64,000 bases of DNA from Zopfochytrium polystomum. Taxonomy: Eukaryota > Chytridiomycota > Chytridiomycetes > Chytridiales > Chytridiaceae. The DNA is taken from contig JAIVFJ010000245.1 in assembly GCA_025765615.1 (NCBI GenBank), forward strand, positions 26,032 to 90,031, written 5' to 3'. The notes under the pieces are model-generated. The model saw nothing but the letters and a program-made list of their open reading frames with translations. It had not been told where the DNA came from and did not search any database. Positions 1-8,848 of this stretch are shown piece after piece. The translations under genes and the position numbers were made by a program. Position 1 is the first letter of the stretch. Every line of letters begins with the position of its first letter.

Positions 1-363
1 ATCCGGCGAGTCTGCAGCGTGATTGCTGCTGGGCTCTCTACGCACCGAGTACACGTGGAGTTCGAATGAATCCTGCGGACACCGGTCATCTATCGAGTAC
101 TGCAACAATGTCCTTGAAGACCCCAGTTCGAGGTGATTTGCGTGGGTGTCTCCAATGACTCTTTTCAACTGACGGGGAGGGAGGCCGTCGGTAAAGTAGA
201 TTGTGCTCGCCGTAAACGTTCGTGACTTTTCTACTCGCGTCACTTGGTCCCCTGCGGCCCCGCCTCCGTTTAATTCGTGTCGTATCAAATATTTTTCTTT
301 GTCTGTTGACATGGGGCAGGTAGTGCTGTGGCGACCCATAAGGAAGGTGTGAAAGTCCACCAT
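1..363 (-). CDS. unrecognised protein, 3' part cut off by window edge
   Basis: An open minus-strand frame of about 121 codons runs from ATG at 363 to beyond base 1 without a stop. Codon choice and amino-acid mix look protein-like (for example the stretch YFTDGLPPRQLKRVIGD). The frame is open a little further upstream, to a TGA near 450, and a second open stretch in the same frame lies at about 451-560 beyond that stop. The gene may therefore be longer and broken, or spliced. I do not recognise the family; the part just before the ATG (GKTIIELAGKN) is vaguely ankyrin-like. The product could be a truncated relic beside the mobile element that starts near 813. Confidence 0.4.
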   Translation of the reverse strand, partial: MVDFHTFLMGRHSTTCPMSTDKEKYLIRHELNGGGAAGDQVTRVEKSRTFTASTIYFTDGLPPRQLKRVIGDTHANHLELGSSRTLLQYSIDDRCPQDSFELHVYSVRREPSSNHAADSPD

Positions 364-812
364 GGCTCTATTTTTGCCGGCCAGTTCAATAATGGTTTTT
401 CCGTGGGAGATCTTCTCGTTTGCAGAGATTTTCTTGTTTCCAAACCATCACACTACCGCAATGGACGCAATTTCGTCCCCCAAACACGGCTTCGTGACGT
501 AGCAAAAACCACTTCTATCCAACGTGGTGATGTCTGTCTTCTTCCAAAATGGGTGCAGCGCTTATCTTGGCCCCCCGGTTTCCAAAACAACGCCACCTTC
601 CTTTTCAGCGCGTCTCGTGTCTGTCTTTGCCAGGGGGTGCGGATCATGCCAGATGCGCAGAACGGTGGCGCATAGAAGCCTCACAGGAAGACAGCCGACG
701 GAGACACTCGGGACCGCGTTTGCTTGTTTGTTTTGTTTCGTGCGTGGCGCGTGTCCACTCCCAACCAATCCGTCAATCAACTGATCGCAGCACGAACGAA
801 CGAAGACAGCAA
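364..812. other. flank between partial gene and mobile element
   Basis: This stretch holds the probable upstream continuation of the broken minus-strand gene (open stretches interrupted by stops near 450 and 564). Nothing else is recognisable. Plus-strand open frames here lack family resemblance. Confidence 0.3.
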
Positions 813-825
813 CTAAAAATAAAAA

Positions 826-852
826 TTATTGCGCGCGCCGTCCCAAATTGGA
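826..852 (+). repeat. left terminal inverted repeat (imperfect)
   Basis: It pairs with 4065-4091 on the opposite strand. The outer TTATTG and inner AAATTGGA match exactly with identical 13-nt spacing, and the spacer itself is mostly diverged. Confidence 0.45.
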
Positions 853-918
853 TTTTGTCGCTGAAATTTTCCCCGCCAGATTTCCCCGACGTTGAACCAC
901 TTTTTCCCCGACACCACT

Positions 919-2496
919 ATGGAAGGGTGTGTTGAATGTGATGACAAGGACCCCATTGCCCCCAACCACTGTTGCCCCCTTTGCCACGCCACTCTGCATG
1001 CATACTGCCCCACGGACGAGATCTTAGCTTCCAAGGGACTCACTCGCGTGCATACTCTACAAGAAGGATTCAGCGTTGGCAACCTTTGTACCTCATGCCT
1101 CTCTGGACTTCAGGCGAAACCAGTCGTAACATCATTGCCCGTTCTGGCGGACATTGGTTCTTCGGTGGCCACCAACAAGCGAAAGGATGCTGAACGAGGA
1201 GAGACCACCAACATAACGAAGAGGATGAAGGGAAAACAGCCAGCCTCATCTTCTGCTAGCACAGAGACGTCAGCAGACGCTCCCCAAAATCGCAGCCCTC
1301 ATCTCTTTGAGTTCGACTTGCAGATTGCGTTCCGCCTGTTTATTCGTCAGAGCTCGGTCCAGCCCACTCTCACAGTTCACATTGAGTGCTCGGAAGTGGA
1401 CGAGTTCGTTGATATCCTTTGGAACGCAGTTGGATCAAAGTTGAAGCGTGAGGCTGTGTTGAACCCGTCAACGGAAACTGCTTCCATTTCGTGTACACCA
1501 GCTCTCCGTCGTGGAACTGCACCCGCCACCAAACCTCGTGCAACGGCCACAGCAACGTCATCCACAGTGGGATCTTCACCCGCTTTGTTGACCAATCCAA
1601 ACTCTACAGTGGAAGATGCACAGGAATGTGCTTCAACAACAATCAACGATCCAAGCTCGCCAGTGAAGGAAACTGACCGAAGAGGCACGAGTGGACCCAG
1701 TGCAGGAAATGCAACGGTGGTGAATACGCTGGTTTGGGCGCGAGACTTGGTCCCAACAAAGGAGCATTTGGGTCGCTTCATTCTATTCAACAACGTGACT
1801 GCACGAAAGAAACAGCTCTCGCTATCGGAAATCACAGTAGCTGTTCTCCATAACTGGAAAGACCTCTCAATTGTTACCTTCGTTCATGTCCATTCCAATG
1901 CAGTGTCAAACGCATCTTTGTGGAGCCTGATGGAGCGCACGCTCCTGACACCCACCGTGAAGGACCGGTCGGGCGCGGCCAATAACGCAGCTGTTTTGGC
2001 GTACAAGACTCAACTGAAACGAATCCATGGTAGCCACTACACTGCCCACGATATTGATTGGTATTTATGGGCAAATTACATCGCAATGCAGCATGCTGGG
2101 GATCGCGATAGGGTATTGAACGAGGCACCACCGAGTCATTTAATACATCTTTACCGACGGTGCGCAGATTCGAGCGACCAAAGGCTGAGGAGGACCTTGG
2201 ACGACGTAGCAGTTGCGCAGACCATCAGCTCGAGGGTTCAGTCGCAAACAGCGGACTTGCGACTGGCCATCGACGCTTTGAGGTCGGAAATAGCTGCCCT
2301 TGCAGAAAAATTCGTCCAAACTGTCCTAACGAAATTCCGCGATTTAGACAATCGAATCGCCGCAATGGAGAAAGGTGGAGAAGGAACTGGCGGTTTGCTC
2401 GCAGCCTTCAGCACTTCTCTGAATCCCGCCGAGGACGAGTTTAGTCAAGGAGTTCGTCTAAACACTGAAGATAGGGAGGACACTGATCATTCTTGA
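919..2496 (+). CDS. PHD-like zinc finger protein with C-terminal coiled coil, possible transposon accessory protein
   Basis: 525 residues from ATG at 919; the frame is open further upstream but without an ATG. Residues 4-60 show a C4HC3 spacing (C4, C7, C19, C22, H27, C30, C57, C60) like a PHD finger. A basic KRMKGK stretch follows near residue 100, then a Ser/Thr-rich low-complexity middle, a globular region at about 280-430, and a heptad-like segment near 445-500 (LRLAIDALRSEIAALAEKF). It converges on the transposase gene and lies inside the inverted repeats, so I infer an accessory role, perhaps chromatin or target-site recognition. No family is recognised beyond the finger. It might instead be an unrelated host gene. 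Confidence 0.55.
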   Translation: MEGCVECDDKDPIAPNHCCPLCHATLHAYCPTDEILASKGLTRVHTLQEGFSVGNLCTSCLSGLQAKPVVTSLPVLADIGSSVATNKRKDAERGETTNITKRMKGKQPASSSASTETSADAPQNRSPHLFEFDLQIAFRLFIRQSSVQPTLTVHIECSEVDEFVDILWNAVGSKLKREAVLNPSTETASISCTPALRRGTAPATKPRATATATSSTVGSSPALLTNPNSTVEDAQECASTTINDPSSPVKETDRRGTSGPSAGNATVVNTLVWARDLVPTKEHLGRFILFNNVTARKKQLSLSEITVAVLHNWKDLSIVTFVHVHSNAVSNASLWSLMERTLLTPTVKDRSGAANNAAVLAYKTQLKRIHGSHYTAHDIDWYLWANYIAMQHAGDRDRVLNEAPPSHLIHLYRRCADSSDQRLRRTLDDVAVAQTISSRVQSQTADLRLAIDALRSEIAALAEKFVQTVLTKFRDLDNRIAAMEKGGEGTGGLLAAFSTSLNPAEDEFSQGVRLNTEDREDTDHS

Positions 2497-2929
2497 CGTT
2501 TGTTGCTTGAGACATGAAGTAATATTCCGTTCGTTCGACTCTCATCTTTTCCAACGAGATGTGATTTCCCCTGCCACTCCTTTTCAGTACTATGGCTGAC
2601 TCACGCACGATTTGACTTCCTCTCCATACTCGTCAATATGCCGGACCCATTTCAGTACTCTTTCTTGCAGTACTTGTCGCATGCAGTATTCGACTTTCTT
2701 CTTTTCGGTTTCCTAATTACGGAAGTGGCAGGGCTAATCTTTGTTTAGTTGAATGTTTGTCCCTCGTCTTAACACTCTGCTCCCCAGGAACGCCCCATTT
2801 AATGCTCACACAACCCCTCCCGCCCTTTGAAACAACCCAAACCATACCTGAAGTTCCAATCAGATTTCCGTAAGTGGAACACAACAACATCGAATAAAAC
2901 GTTCACACACCCTTCATTCTCGTTTGGAT
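2497..2929. other. space between the convergent element genes
   Basis: This holds the 3' ends of both convergent genes. No further coding or RNA signal is seen. Confidence 0.4.
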
Positions 2930-3988
2930 TCAGTGGTTTTCTTCGAACCCAAGCTCACTCAAGTCCTGACTTAATCCCCTGTGCGGATCAAACATACTGT
3001 TTTGGATGAACCCGCACTTTGAAAAGATATTTTTCATCGAGTAGGTTGCAAATTCAGCTAGAACCGTCGCTATTTCGATGGTATAGTCAGATTTTGCCTT
3101 TTCTGTGTAGGTCCGCTCCAACTTCTTCTTGATGAGGTTGAACAGAACTTCAATGGGATTGAAAAATGGGCAATACGCTGGAAGAAACAGCGGAATAATC
3201 CCAAGGCTGCGTAAATAATGGACAATATTTGGGTGGCAATGGATTGCGGCTCCATCCATAATCCAAACAGAGTGGCGACCAGGGTACTGATGAACTGACT
3301 TGTTTTTTGTTGCGACTTCAGAAAGGCACTCCAGGAATTTTTGTCGCGTGAAGGTTCCTTCAGTCATGCAGGCGTCAACCAGGCCATCAAATCCAACAAA
3401 GCAAAGAACTGAAATGCGAGGCTTTCGGACAAATTCGCCACGGTACACAAGACGTTGGCCGACACGGCCATATCCACGCCGTCTCAACATGTCCCGGTTG
3501 TCGAAACTGCATTCATCAAGAAACACAAGATTGGTTAGAGCCCATGGAAACTCCGTCAGCTCTTGACAAAATCGAGCGATTTCGACGACGTTGATCTGAA
3601 TTGCCCGCCTCTCCAAAACTTTCCACGTGAGCCCGCTCTCGTGCAAGATCCGGCAGACAGACGAGACGCTAATGAGAACCCCAAACCTCTCCTGGAATCG
3701 CTTCACCGCCTCGTCCAAATGGAGTATCGGCTCCTTTTCATATAGTTGAAGGAGCCAGGCCCGCTTTTCCCCGTTGTATTTCCTATAAATCCTCGCAGTT
3801 TTTGCTCGATCGACCTCTCCGTTCTCCTCAAACTTGTTTATCCAGTTTGCGATGGTGGATGGGGACTTTCCATAGAGACGTGAGAGGTGGGCCTTTGAGA
3901 GGCCTTTAAAGTAGTAGCCGTATAGGCAGTGGTAGATGGTGTTGGTTGATGGGTGCTCGTGCTTCACAGCTTGAATGATAAGAGACAT
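2930..3988 (-). CDS. Tc1/mariner (IS630-like) DD34E transposase
   Basis: 352 residues from ATG at 3988, ending at TGA (2930-2932). The N-terminal third is a helix-turn-helix DNA-binding region (GLSKAHLSRLYGKSPSTIANW), followed by the DDE catalytic domain. The acidic triad is visible as LDECSFD, then MDGAAIH, then NPIEVLF, with exactly 34 residues between the second Asp and the Glu. Such enzymes cut and paste the element at TA dinucleotides through inverted repeats. The frame has no stop or shift, so the protein is potentially active. A longer open frame upstream of 3988 is AT-rich and probably untranslated. Confidence 0.93.
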   Translation of the reverse strand: MSLIIQAVKHEHPSTNTIYHCLYGYYFKGLSKAHLSRLYGKSPSTIANWINKFEENGEVDRAKTARIYRKYNGEKRAWLLQLYEKEPILHLDEAVKRFQERFGVLISVSSVCRILHESGLTWKVLERRAIQINVVEIARFCQELTEFPWALTNLVFLDECSFDNRDMLRRRGYGRVGQRLVYRGEFVRKPRISVLCFVGFDGLVDACMTEGTFTRQKFLECLSEVATKNKSVHQYPGRHSVWIMDGAAIHCHPNIVHYLRSLGIIPLFLPAYCPFFNPIEVLFNLIKKKLERTYTEKAKSDYTIEIATVLAEFATYSMKNIFSKCGFIQNSMFDPHRGLSQDLSELGFEENH

Positions 3989-4064
3989 AGTCTGACAAGT
4001 CAGTCTGGCGGATGAGCCGATAATTGTGCCGAAATTTTTCTGAACCAAAAAAGGAGTACGTTTC

Positions 4065-4091
4065 TCCAATTTTCTGTGAAACGCACAATAA
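4065..4091 (-). repeat. right terminal inverted repeat (imperfect)
   Basis: Counterpart of 826-852. It is about 80 nt upstream of the transposase ATG, a usual place for an inverted repeat of this superfamily. Confidence 0.45.
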
Positions 4092-4380
4092 AAATTTAAA
4101 AAAAAGGAAGAACAACAAGAATATAAAACAGTGCTCCCTCGGCGTGCCCTCCACCCCGAACTCTGCCGTTCCTCGTGCCCCTCAGACGACAGCTTCCTGA
4201 TAAAGATGTCCGACGCCGGCGCCGCAGACTTCAAGCAAGTGATGTTCGACCCGAAAAGCAAGCCGACCATCGAACGCAACCGCGCGACACAGCCGACGAA
4301 GACGGCGGCTCGACCGCCCACGAGGAAAACCTGGACGACGCGGAAAATTCCTCCGCAAACACAACCTCTCGACAGAGTAC

Positions 4381-5862
4381 GTGCAGCAGCTGATCTCCGA
4401 CTCTGACGGCGTCCGACGGGTCCTCCGGCGCGTCGACTTAACCGTCCTGCCGCTCCTCTGCGTCACGTACATGCTGCAGTTTGTCGATAAGCAGGCGCTT
4501 TCGTACTCGGCCGTCTTCGACCTCTTCACCGATGCTCACATCAACGGGGCGCAGTACAGCTGGTTTCCGAGCATCGTCTACATCGCTTATTTCCTGGCAG
4601 AGTACCCCTGGAGCTTTTTGGCGCAGACCACGAACATCGCCAAAGTCACTGGCGTTTGCATTGTGCTGTGGGGTAGCGTACTGATGTTGACTGCTGCGAG
4701 CCACGATTTCTCTGGAATGGCGTTCTGTCGGTTTTTCTTGGGCGTGTTTGAGGCGCCAATAACGACATTTTTCGTCATGACTGTCGCCATGTGGTATGTG
4801 CCGTGTTCATTCCCAAATGCCAAGTGTGGCATAACCTGGGGCTTCGACTCTTTCAAAAGGTACACTCGAGAGGAGCAGCCATTCCGTGCCGGCATCTTCA
4901 CCAGTTGCAATGGCGTGGGCTCCATTCTCGGTGGCCTCCTTACGTACGGCATCGGCCACATGGGCGGATCCCTTCCCGTCTGGAAGTCCATCTACCTCAT
5001 GCTCGGGGCCGTCACAGTCCTATGGGGCTTCGTCATCCTCCTCCTCCTTCCCGACAGCATCATCGCCGCCCGCCGCTTCACTATCGACGAGAAGGTGACC
5101 CTCATCGGCCGAACTCGACTCGGCCGTACGGGCGTGCTCAGCCACCGTATCAGACCGCACCAGATCTGGGAGGCGCTGCTCGACCCGCAAATCCACCTGC
5201 TCTTCCTCTTTATGCTACTCAACGCCACCATCAACGGTGGGATCGCAAACTTTGGCAGCCTCATCATCAAGGGCGTCGTCTCGGACCAGCTCAAGACCGT
5301 GCTGCTGGGCATGCCCGTCGGCGCAGTCCAGATTTTCTGGATTTTGTCGGGCTCGTACGCAGCGTACCGATTCAAGAACGTCAACACCATCGTCATGCCG
5401 CTTTACCTGATCCCCACGGCCGTTGGCGTCCTCGCCATGTGGCTGGTCGACCGCAAATCGCATTCCGTCGGCGTGCTCTTTGGATACTACGTCTGCACGG
5501 GGTACGTCACGTCGCTCGTCCTCGCCCTCCAGATGCCTGCGGCGAACCTGGGCGGGTACACGAAGAGAATGACGGGGACCGCTGCCGTGTTTTTGGCGGT
5601 GTGCGTCGGTAACATTGTCGGCCCGCACGCGTTCTTGGCCGAGGAGGCCCCGACGTATCCGACGGGATGCAAGGTCATCTTGGGATGCTGCGTGGGACAA
5701 GTGGTGCTTGCGATGCTGCTCAGGTGGCTGCTGAGCTGGAGAAATCAGCAGAGGGATGCCAAGGAGAAGGAGGGCAAGTCGCAAGGGTATTTGGATGACA
5801 CCAGGGTGGAAGGGGTCGATTTGACTGACTTTGAGAATCCTAACTTTAGATATGTGTTGTAA
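4381..5862 (+). CDS. MFS transporter, anion:cation symporter family (Dal5/allantoate permease-like)
   Basis: A 12-span permease of the plasma membrane; family members import allantoate, nicotinate, vitamins or small organic anions. TM1 begins at VDLTVLPLLCVTYMLQF and is followed by the family-typical DKQALSYSAVF and REEQPFRAG loop. An intron at 4794-4859 (66 nt, donor GTATGT, acceptor AAAAG) is removable: splicing turns MWY-22 residues-REEQPF into MWYTREEQPF. It is a multiple of three without stops. The 5' end is unresolved. The in-frame sequence before 4381 has no ATG; ATG 4206 starts a plausible N terminus in another frame, and an acidic stretch in a third frame lies between. Two single-base frame breaks near 4290 and 4370 would explain this. 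Substrate cannot be told. Confidence 0.85.
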   Translation: MQQLISDSDGVRRVLRRVDLTVLPLLCVTYMLQFVDKQALSYSAVFDLFTDAHINGAQYSWFPSIVYIAYFLAEYPWSFLAQTTNIAKVTGVCIVLWGSVLMLTAASHDFSGMAFCRFFLGVFEAPITTFFVMTVAMWYVPCSFPNAKCGITWGFDSFKRYTREEQPFRAGIFTSCNGVGSILGGLLTYGIGHMGGSLPVWKSIYLMLGAVTVLWGFVILLLLPDSIIAARRFTIDEKVTLIGRTRLGRTGVLSHRIRPHQIWEALLDPQIHLLFLFMLLNATINGGIANFGSLIIKGVVSDQLKTVLLGMPVGAVQIFWILSGSYAAYRFKNVNTIVMPLYLIPTAVGVLAMWLVDRKSHSVGVLFGYYVCTGYVTSLVLALQMPAANLGGYTKRMTGTAAVFLAVCVGNIVGPHAFLAEEAPTYPTGCKVILGCCVGQVVLAMLLRWLLSWRNQQRDAKEKEGKSQGYLDDTRVEGVDLTDFENPNFRYVL

Positions 5863-6747
5863 TCTTTTGAATTTTTTGCCGCATTTTCGTGCCTCTTGCT
5901 GAGGGATTGCCTCCTTCCACAGCCTCTTTTGTGCATTTGTTGGTTCTTTGTGAGGTTAAGCTTCTGTTATTCGTACTGGAGGTCGTTTTTGGAAAATGTT
6001 TCGCAGCAACGTAATAACGAAATAGCGCGACACCAAACTCCGACCAGGGAGGGTTGGGCCTAACACTCAAGTGGAGACGGCAAAGACGGCCCACCGTACG
6101 GGATCCCGGACGTGCGAGCGAAGCGCAGCAGCTTTCGGCGCCAGACGGCGCGGTCGAGGAGGACCCTGGTTCTGAGCGAGCATTAGGTGGATGGATCTCG
6201 GCGACGATCTCGTCGACCGCGAAGAGAACGTGAGCGATCTCTGGTCGTGTGGTGGTTATTTCTGCTCTGTCCATGTGGGATCCGTCCGGACGCTAGTCTG
6301 CAGCACCAGCGCGGCCATTGTCGTTTGCATAAGCGACTTGGCCGGCAGGAAGATCAGCGCAAGGACCAGCGCAAAATGAAGGAAGTCAATCAAATCTGGC
6401 GCGATTCTGGTACGATTCTGGCAGGCGGAGAGTCCTGGAATCCAATTGAGCAAAAGTCGAGTTGGTACAGTGGGTTACAGTGGACGGGAGGTGTTGGTAA
6501 ACAGCAACCGTGGAACGCGGCTGCAAGCATAACCACAAGTGGTAAGTGGCTTCCACCACTTGCTAGTTTCCGCAGCCTCATCACCCCGCAGGCCGCTCTA
6601 ATCAGTTTTGATGCCACATAAAGGTTTGTTTTACTTTGCATTGCATCAATTGCTCCACTGGTCCTGCAGCGAGGCAACTGACTTGAAAAGTTACGAAAAG
6701 CCATCACACGCAAACGACTAAATACAAGAGGGGGAACAGAAGCCCAC
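5863..6747. other. mostly non-coding, possible short minus-strand remnant
   Basis: At about 6160-6455 the minus strand has two short overlapping open stretches with coding-like composition. One contains a hydrophobic segment (FLHFALVLALIFLPAKS). They may be the remains of a small membrane protein gene. No family is recognised and no complete model can be built. The rest shows nothing. Confidence 0.2.
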
Positions 6748-8191
6748 TCACGTCAAAAGAACGGCCCCCTCCATCCCACACGCCGCCAAATCATTCACGC
6801 TCCTCACGTTCCCCAACACCCAAGGCAGATTAGGATTCCCCGGCCTCATCCCGACCCACGCGACGGCGCTCGTCTCCACGAATCCGCCAGCGTTCACCAA
6901 CGCCCTCACGTCGACCGCGTAATCCCTCGGCGGCCACTCGAGGTTGAACGGCGCCGTCACATGGTCGACCTTTGTGCACCCCGTCTGCACCGTCACCCGC
7001 ACTGACCCCAAGCCGCCGAGCGAAAAAATGATGTACGGGCCGAGCGGGGCGGCGGGGAGGGCAGGTTGCGTTGGGGTCAGAGTTTGCGGTGGCGAGGTTC
7101 TCGGAGAAGAAGCTGTTGGTGGTGGTGGAGGGGAAGAAGGTGAGGTTGCCGGGGGCGGAGCCGAGCTGGAGGTTGCTGCCGTCGGCGGCGAGGCCCAGGG
7201 CGTTTACGCCAGGGCGCGAAAAGTCGTCGATGAGGACGGTGCGGCAGGCGGTGGGCGCAGGGAAGGTGACTGATGGGGAGGGAGATGAGTTGGAGGATAA
7301 CGGTGAAGCAGCTTGGCTTGTGGTTGAGGAGGAGGAGAATTGAAGCGAGCTGATTGTGGTGGGAGCTCCAGCGCTGACATTCAAAGAGTTGGCGGCATTG
7401 GCAGAGTTCCCGCTGTTGACGCCGATTGATGAGCTGCTGCCAGTGACCTTGACAATGACGACGATAACGACGGTTATCACCAGAACCACAGAGGCAGCGA
7501 GCCCGCTATACAGCAATATGGATCGCCATCTCTTTGGGTCGTCGGCACTTTGGCTAGCTTTGAAAATGTTGGATTCATGCTTGGGCAGAAGCGGGCGCAG
7601 CGAGTTCCGTCTGTCATTCAAAGCCGCTGACTGCCCGGCCGTCGGCCAAGAGCTTCTGGGTACGACGAGTACCGCATCGACGCCCTCGCGCCCGACAGCG
7701 TCGGCATCGATTACTTTCCGCAGCTCTGTGCCCTTGATCCTCTCGTTCACCCAGTTGCAACGTCGGCCCAGGAGCACTCCGGCCCAAACAACGGCCTCGT
7801 CCAGCTCGGAGGCGCCGGTGACCGGAATGATGGCCGGGTTCGAGGGGCTGACGATTGGGTCATCGAGGGACAGGGTGGAGCGGCGGTTGTCGACGAGAAA
7901 GATTTCAAAACCCCGGTCGAGGGAGAAGCGGAGGGTTGCGAGGGCGGACGAGACGGGTGCGAAGAGCGACGAGGCGGTGGCGGCGGGGTTGAACAGGACG
8001 GAGAAGGCGACGGTCGAGCCGAGGACCAGGCAGTTGAGCGGACGATGGTTGCTGTCGTCGTCGTGGGCAAGAAGGGCGGCGGCGGCGGCGGCGGCGGGAA
8101 AGGCTTCATCTCGTGCGTCGTCTTTTGCGGCGGAGGCGGCGGCGCCGACGGCGAGGGCAGCGGCCGCTCTTGGCCCGACGACGAGGCTCAT
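6748..8191 (-). CDS. Crinkler-like header membrane protein, copy A (frame break)
   Basis: First of four tandem paralogues. From ATG 8191: an Ala-rich leader; a header starting HRPLNCLVLGS that resembles the ubiquitin-like N-terminal domain of Crinkler (CRN) effectors; a conserved block (ISPSNPAIIPVTGAS-like) ending in VDAVLVVPRS; one membrane span (LAASVVLVITVVIVVIV); a Ser/Thr-rich stalk; and an ectodomain beginning with a Cys and IDDFSRP, with sequon NLTFFPS. Its C-terminal third continues in another frame from about 7070 to the stop at 6748. Compared with copy B there is one extra base in a C-rich run near 7050. It could be a pseudogene or a consensus error. An upstream ATG at 8278 lies in an A/T-rich leader and is unlikely. 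Confidence 0.6.
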
Positions 8192-8509
8192 TTGGCGGAT
8201 TAGGGAAAGAGTAAAAGAAAGAAAAAAAAAAAAGGAAAAGAAAGTAAAAATAAAAATAACAAAAAATAAAATCAACAAACCAATGAGGCAACTAACTAAT
8301 TGGGACTCATTTACATTGTGTGTTGCGCCCTTGATTTGTCGAATCGGGAGGGCGCAGCGCCCAACTGCAAGGAAACATAACGGAACGTGTAACCAGCTGC
8401 AACGGCAACGGCAGCTTCAGGCAGGTAACACTTAGAGTTACGATCTCCTTGGTCAGTCTGAATGTAGATCTAAATCCCGGAATGCTCAAAACCATGACCC
8501 AACTCCCTC

Positions 8510-8625
8510 ACCGTATCATTGTCGCCGATAACGCACAATCGTCGACGTGACAACTCCTCTGAAATAGGCCAAACTCCACGACATGCAGAAGACGACGATC
8601 GAGCCGAGCACCAGGCGCAGGGAGG
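8510..8625 (-). pseudogene. deletion relic of a fifth cluster copy
   Basis: 8510-8585 is closely similar to the 3' end of copy C (10556-10637), encoding the SWSLAxFRGV-type C terminus. 8588-8625 matches the header start of copies A/B (LVLGS). Header start and C-terminal end are thus joined directly, with everything between deleted. It is flanked by otherwise featureless DNA between copies A and B. Confidence 0.6.
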
Positions 8626-8848
8626 GCGATCGTTGACTACGAGGGTGTCGGCATGTATGATTGGGGACATCTTCAGAAACGATTGCAGCTTTATGGTTGT
8701 TCTGCATAGGACCAGTTGCTTTCCTGGCACCACGGGGAGGCAACGGACTGAAGCGTGAAGAACGAAACAAGCAAAATAGACGACGTGGCACATACACAAG
8801 CAAAATGACCACTAAGACGACTACGCACGGAGAAAATCCCAGTCCCTC

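Larger units (their letters stand above)
813..4103. mobile_element. candidate two-gene Tc1/mariner-type transposon
   Basis: Two convergent genes, a zinc-finger protein (919-2496, plus) and a DD34E transposase (2930-3988, minus), are bracketed by an imperfect inverted repeat in AT-rich DNA. Left repeat 826-852 and right repeat 4065-4091 (read on the minus strand) share TTATTG, then a 13-nt spacer of equal length, then AAATTGGA: about 18 of 27 positions. That supports one element of roughly 3.3 kb. The exact ends and the TA target duplication expected for this superfamily are not clear. The right edge runs into an A-rich stretch near the MFS transporter gene. The transposase frame is intact, so the copy could be recent. 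Confidence 0.55.

Noticed and set aside
4791..5612. 273-codon alternative frame inside the MFS gene
   Set aside because: A Pro/Arg/His-rich shadow of the permease frame; no membrane spans.
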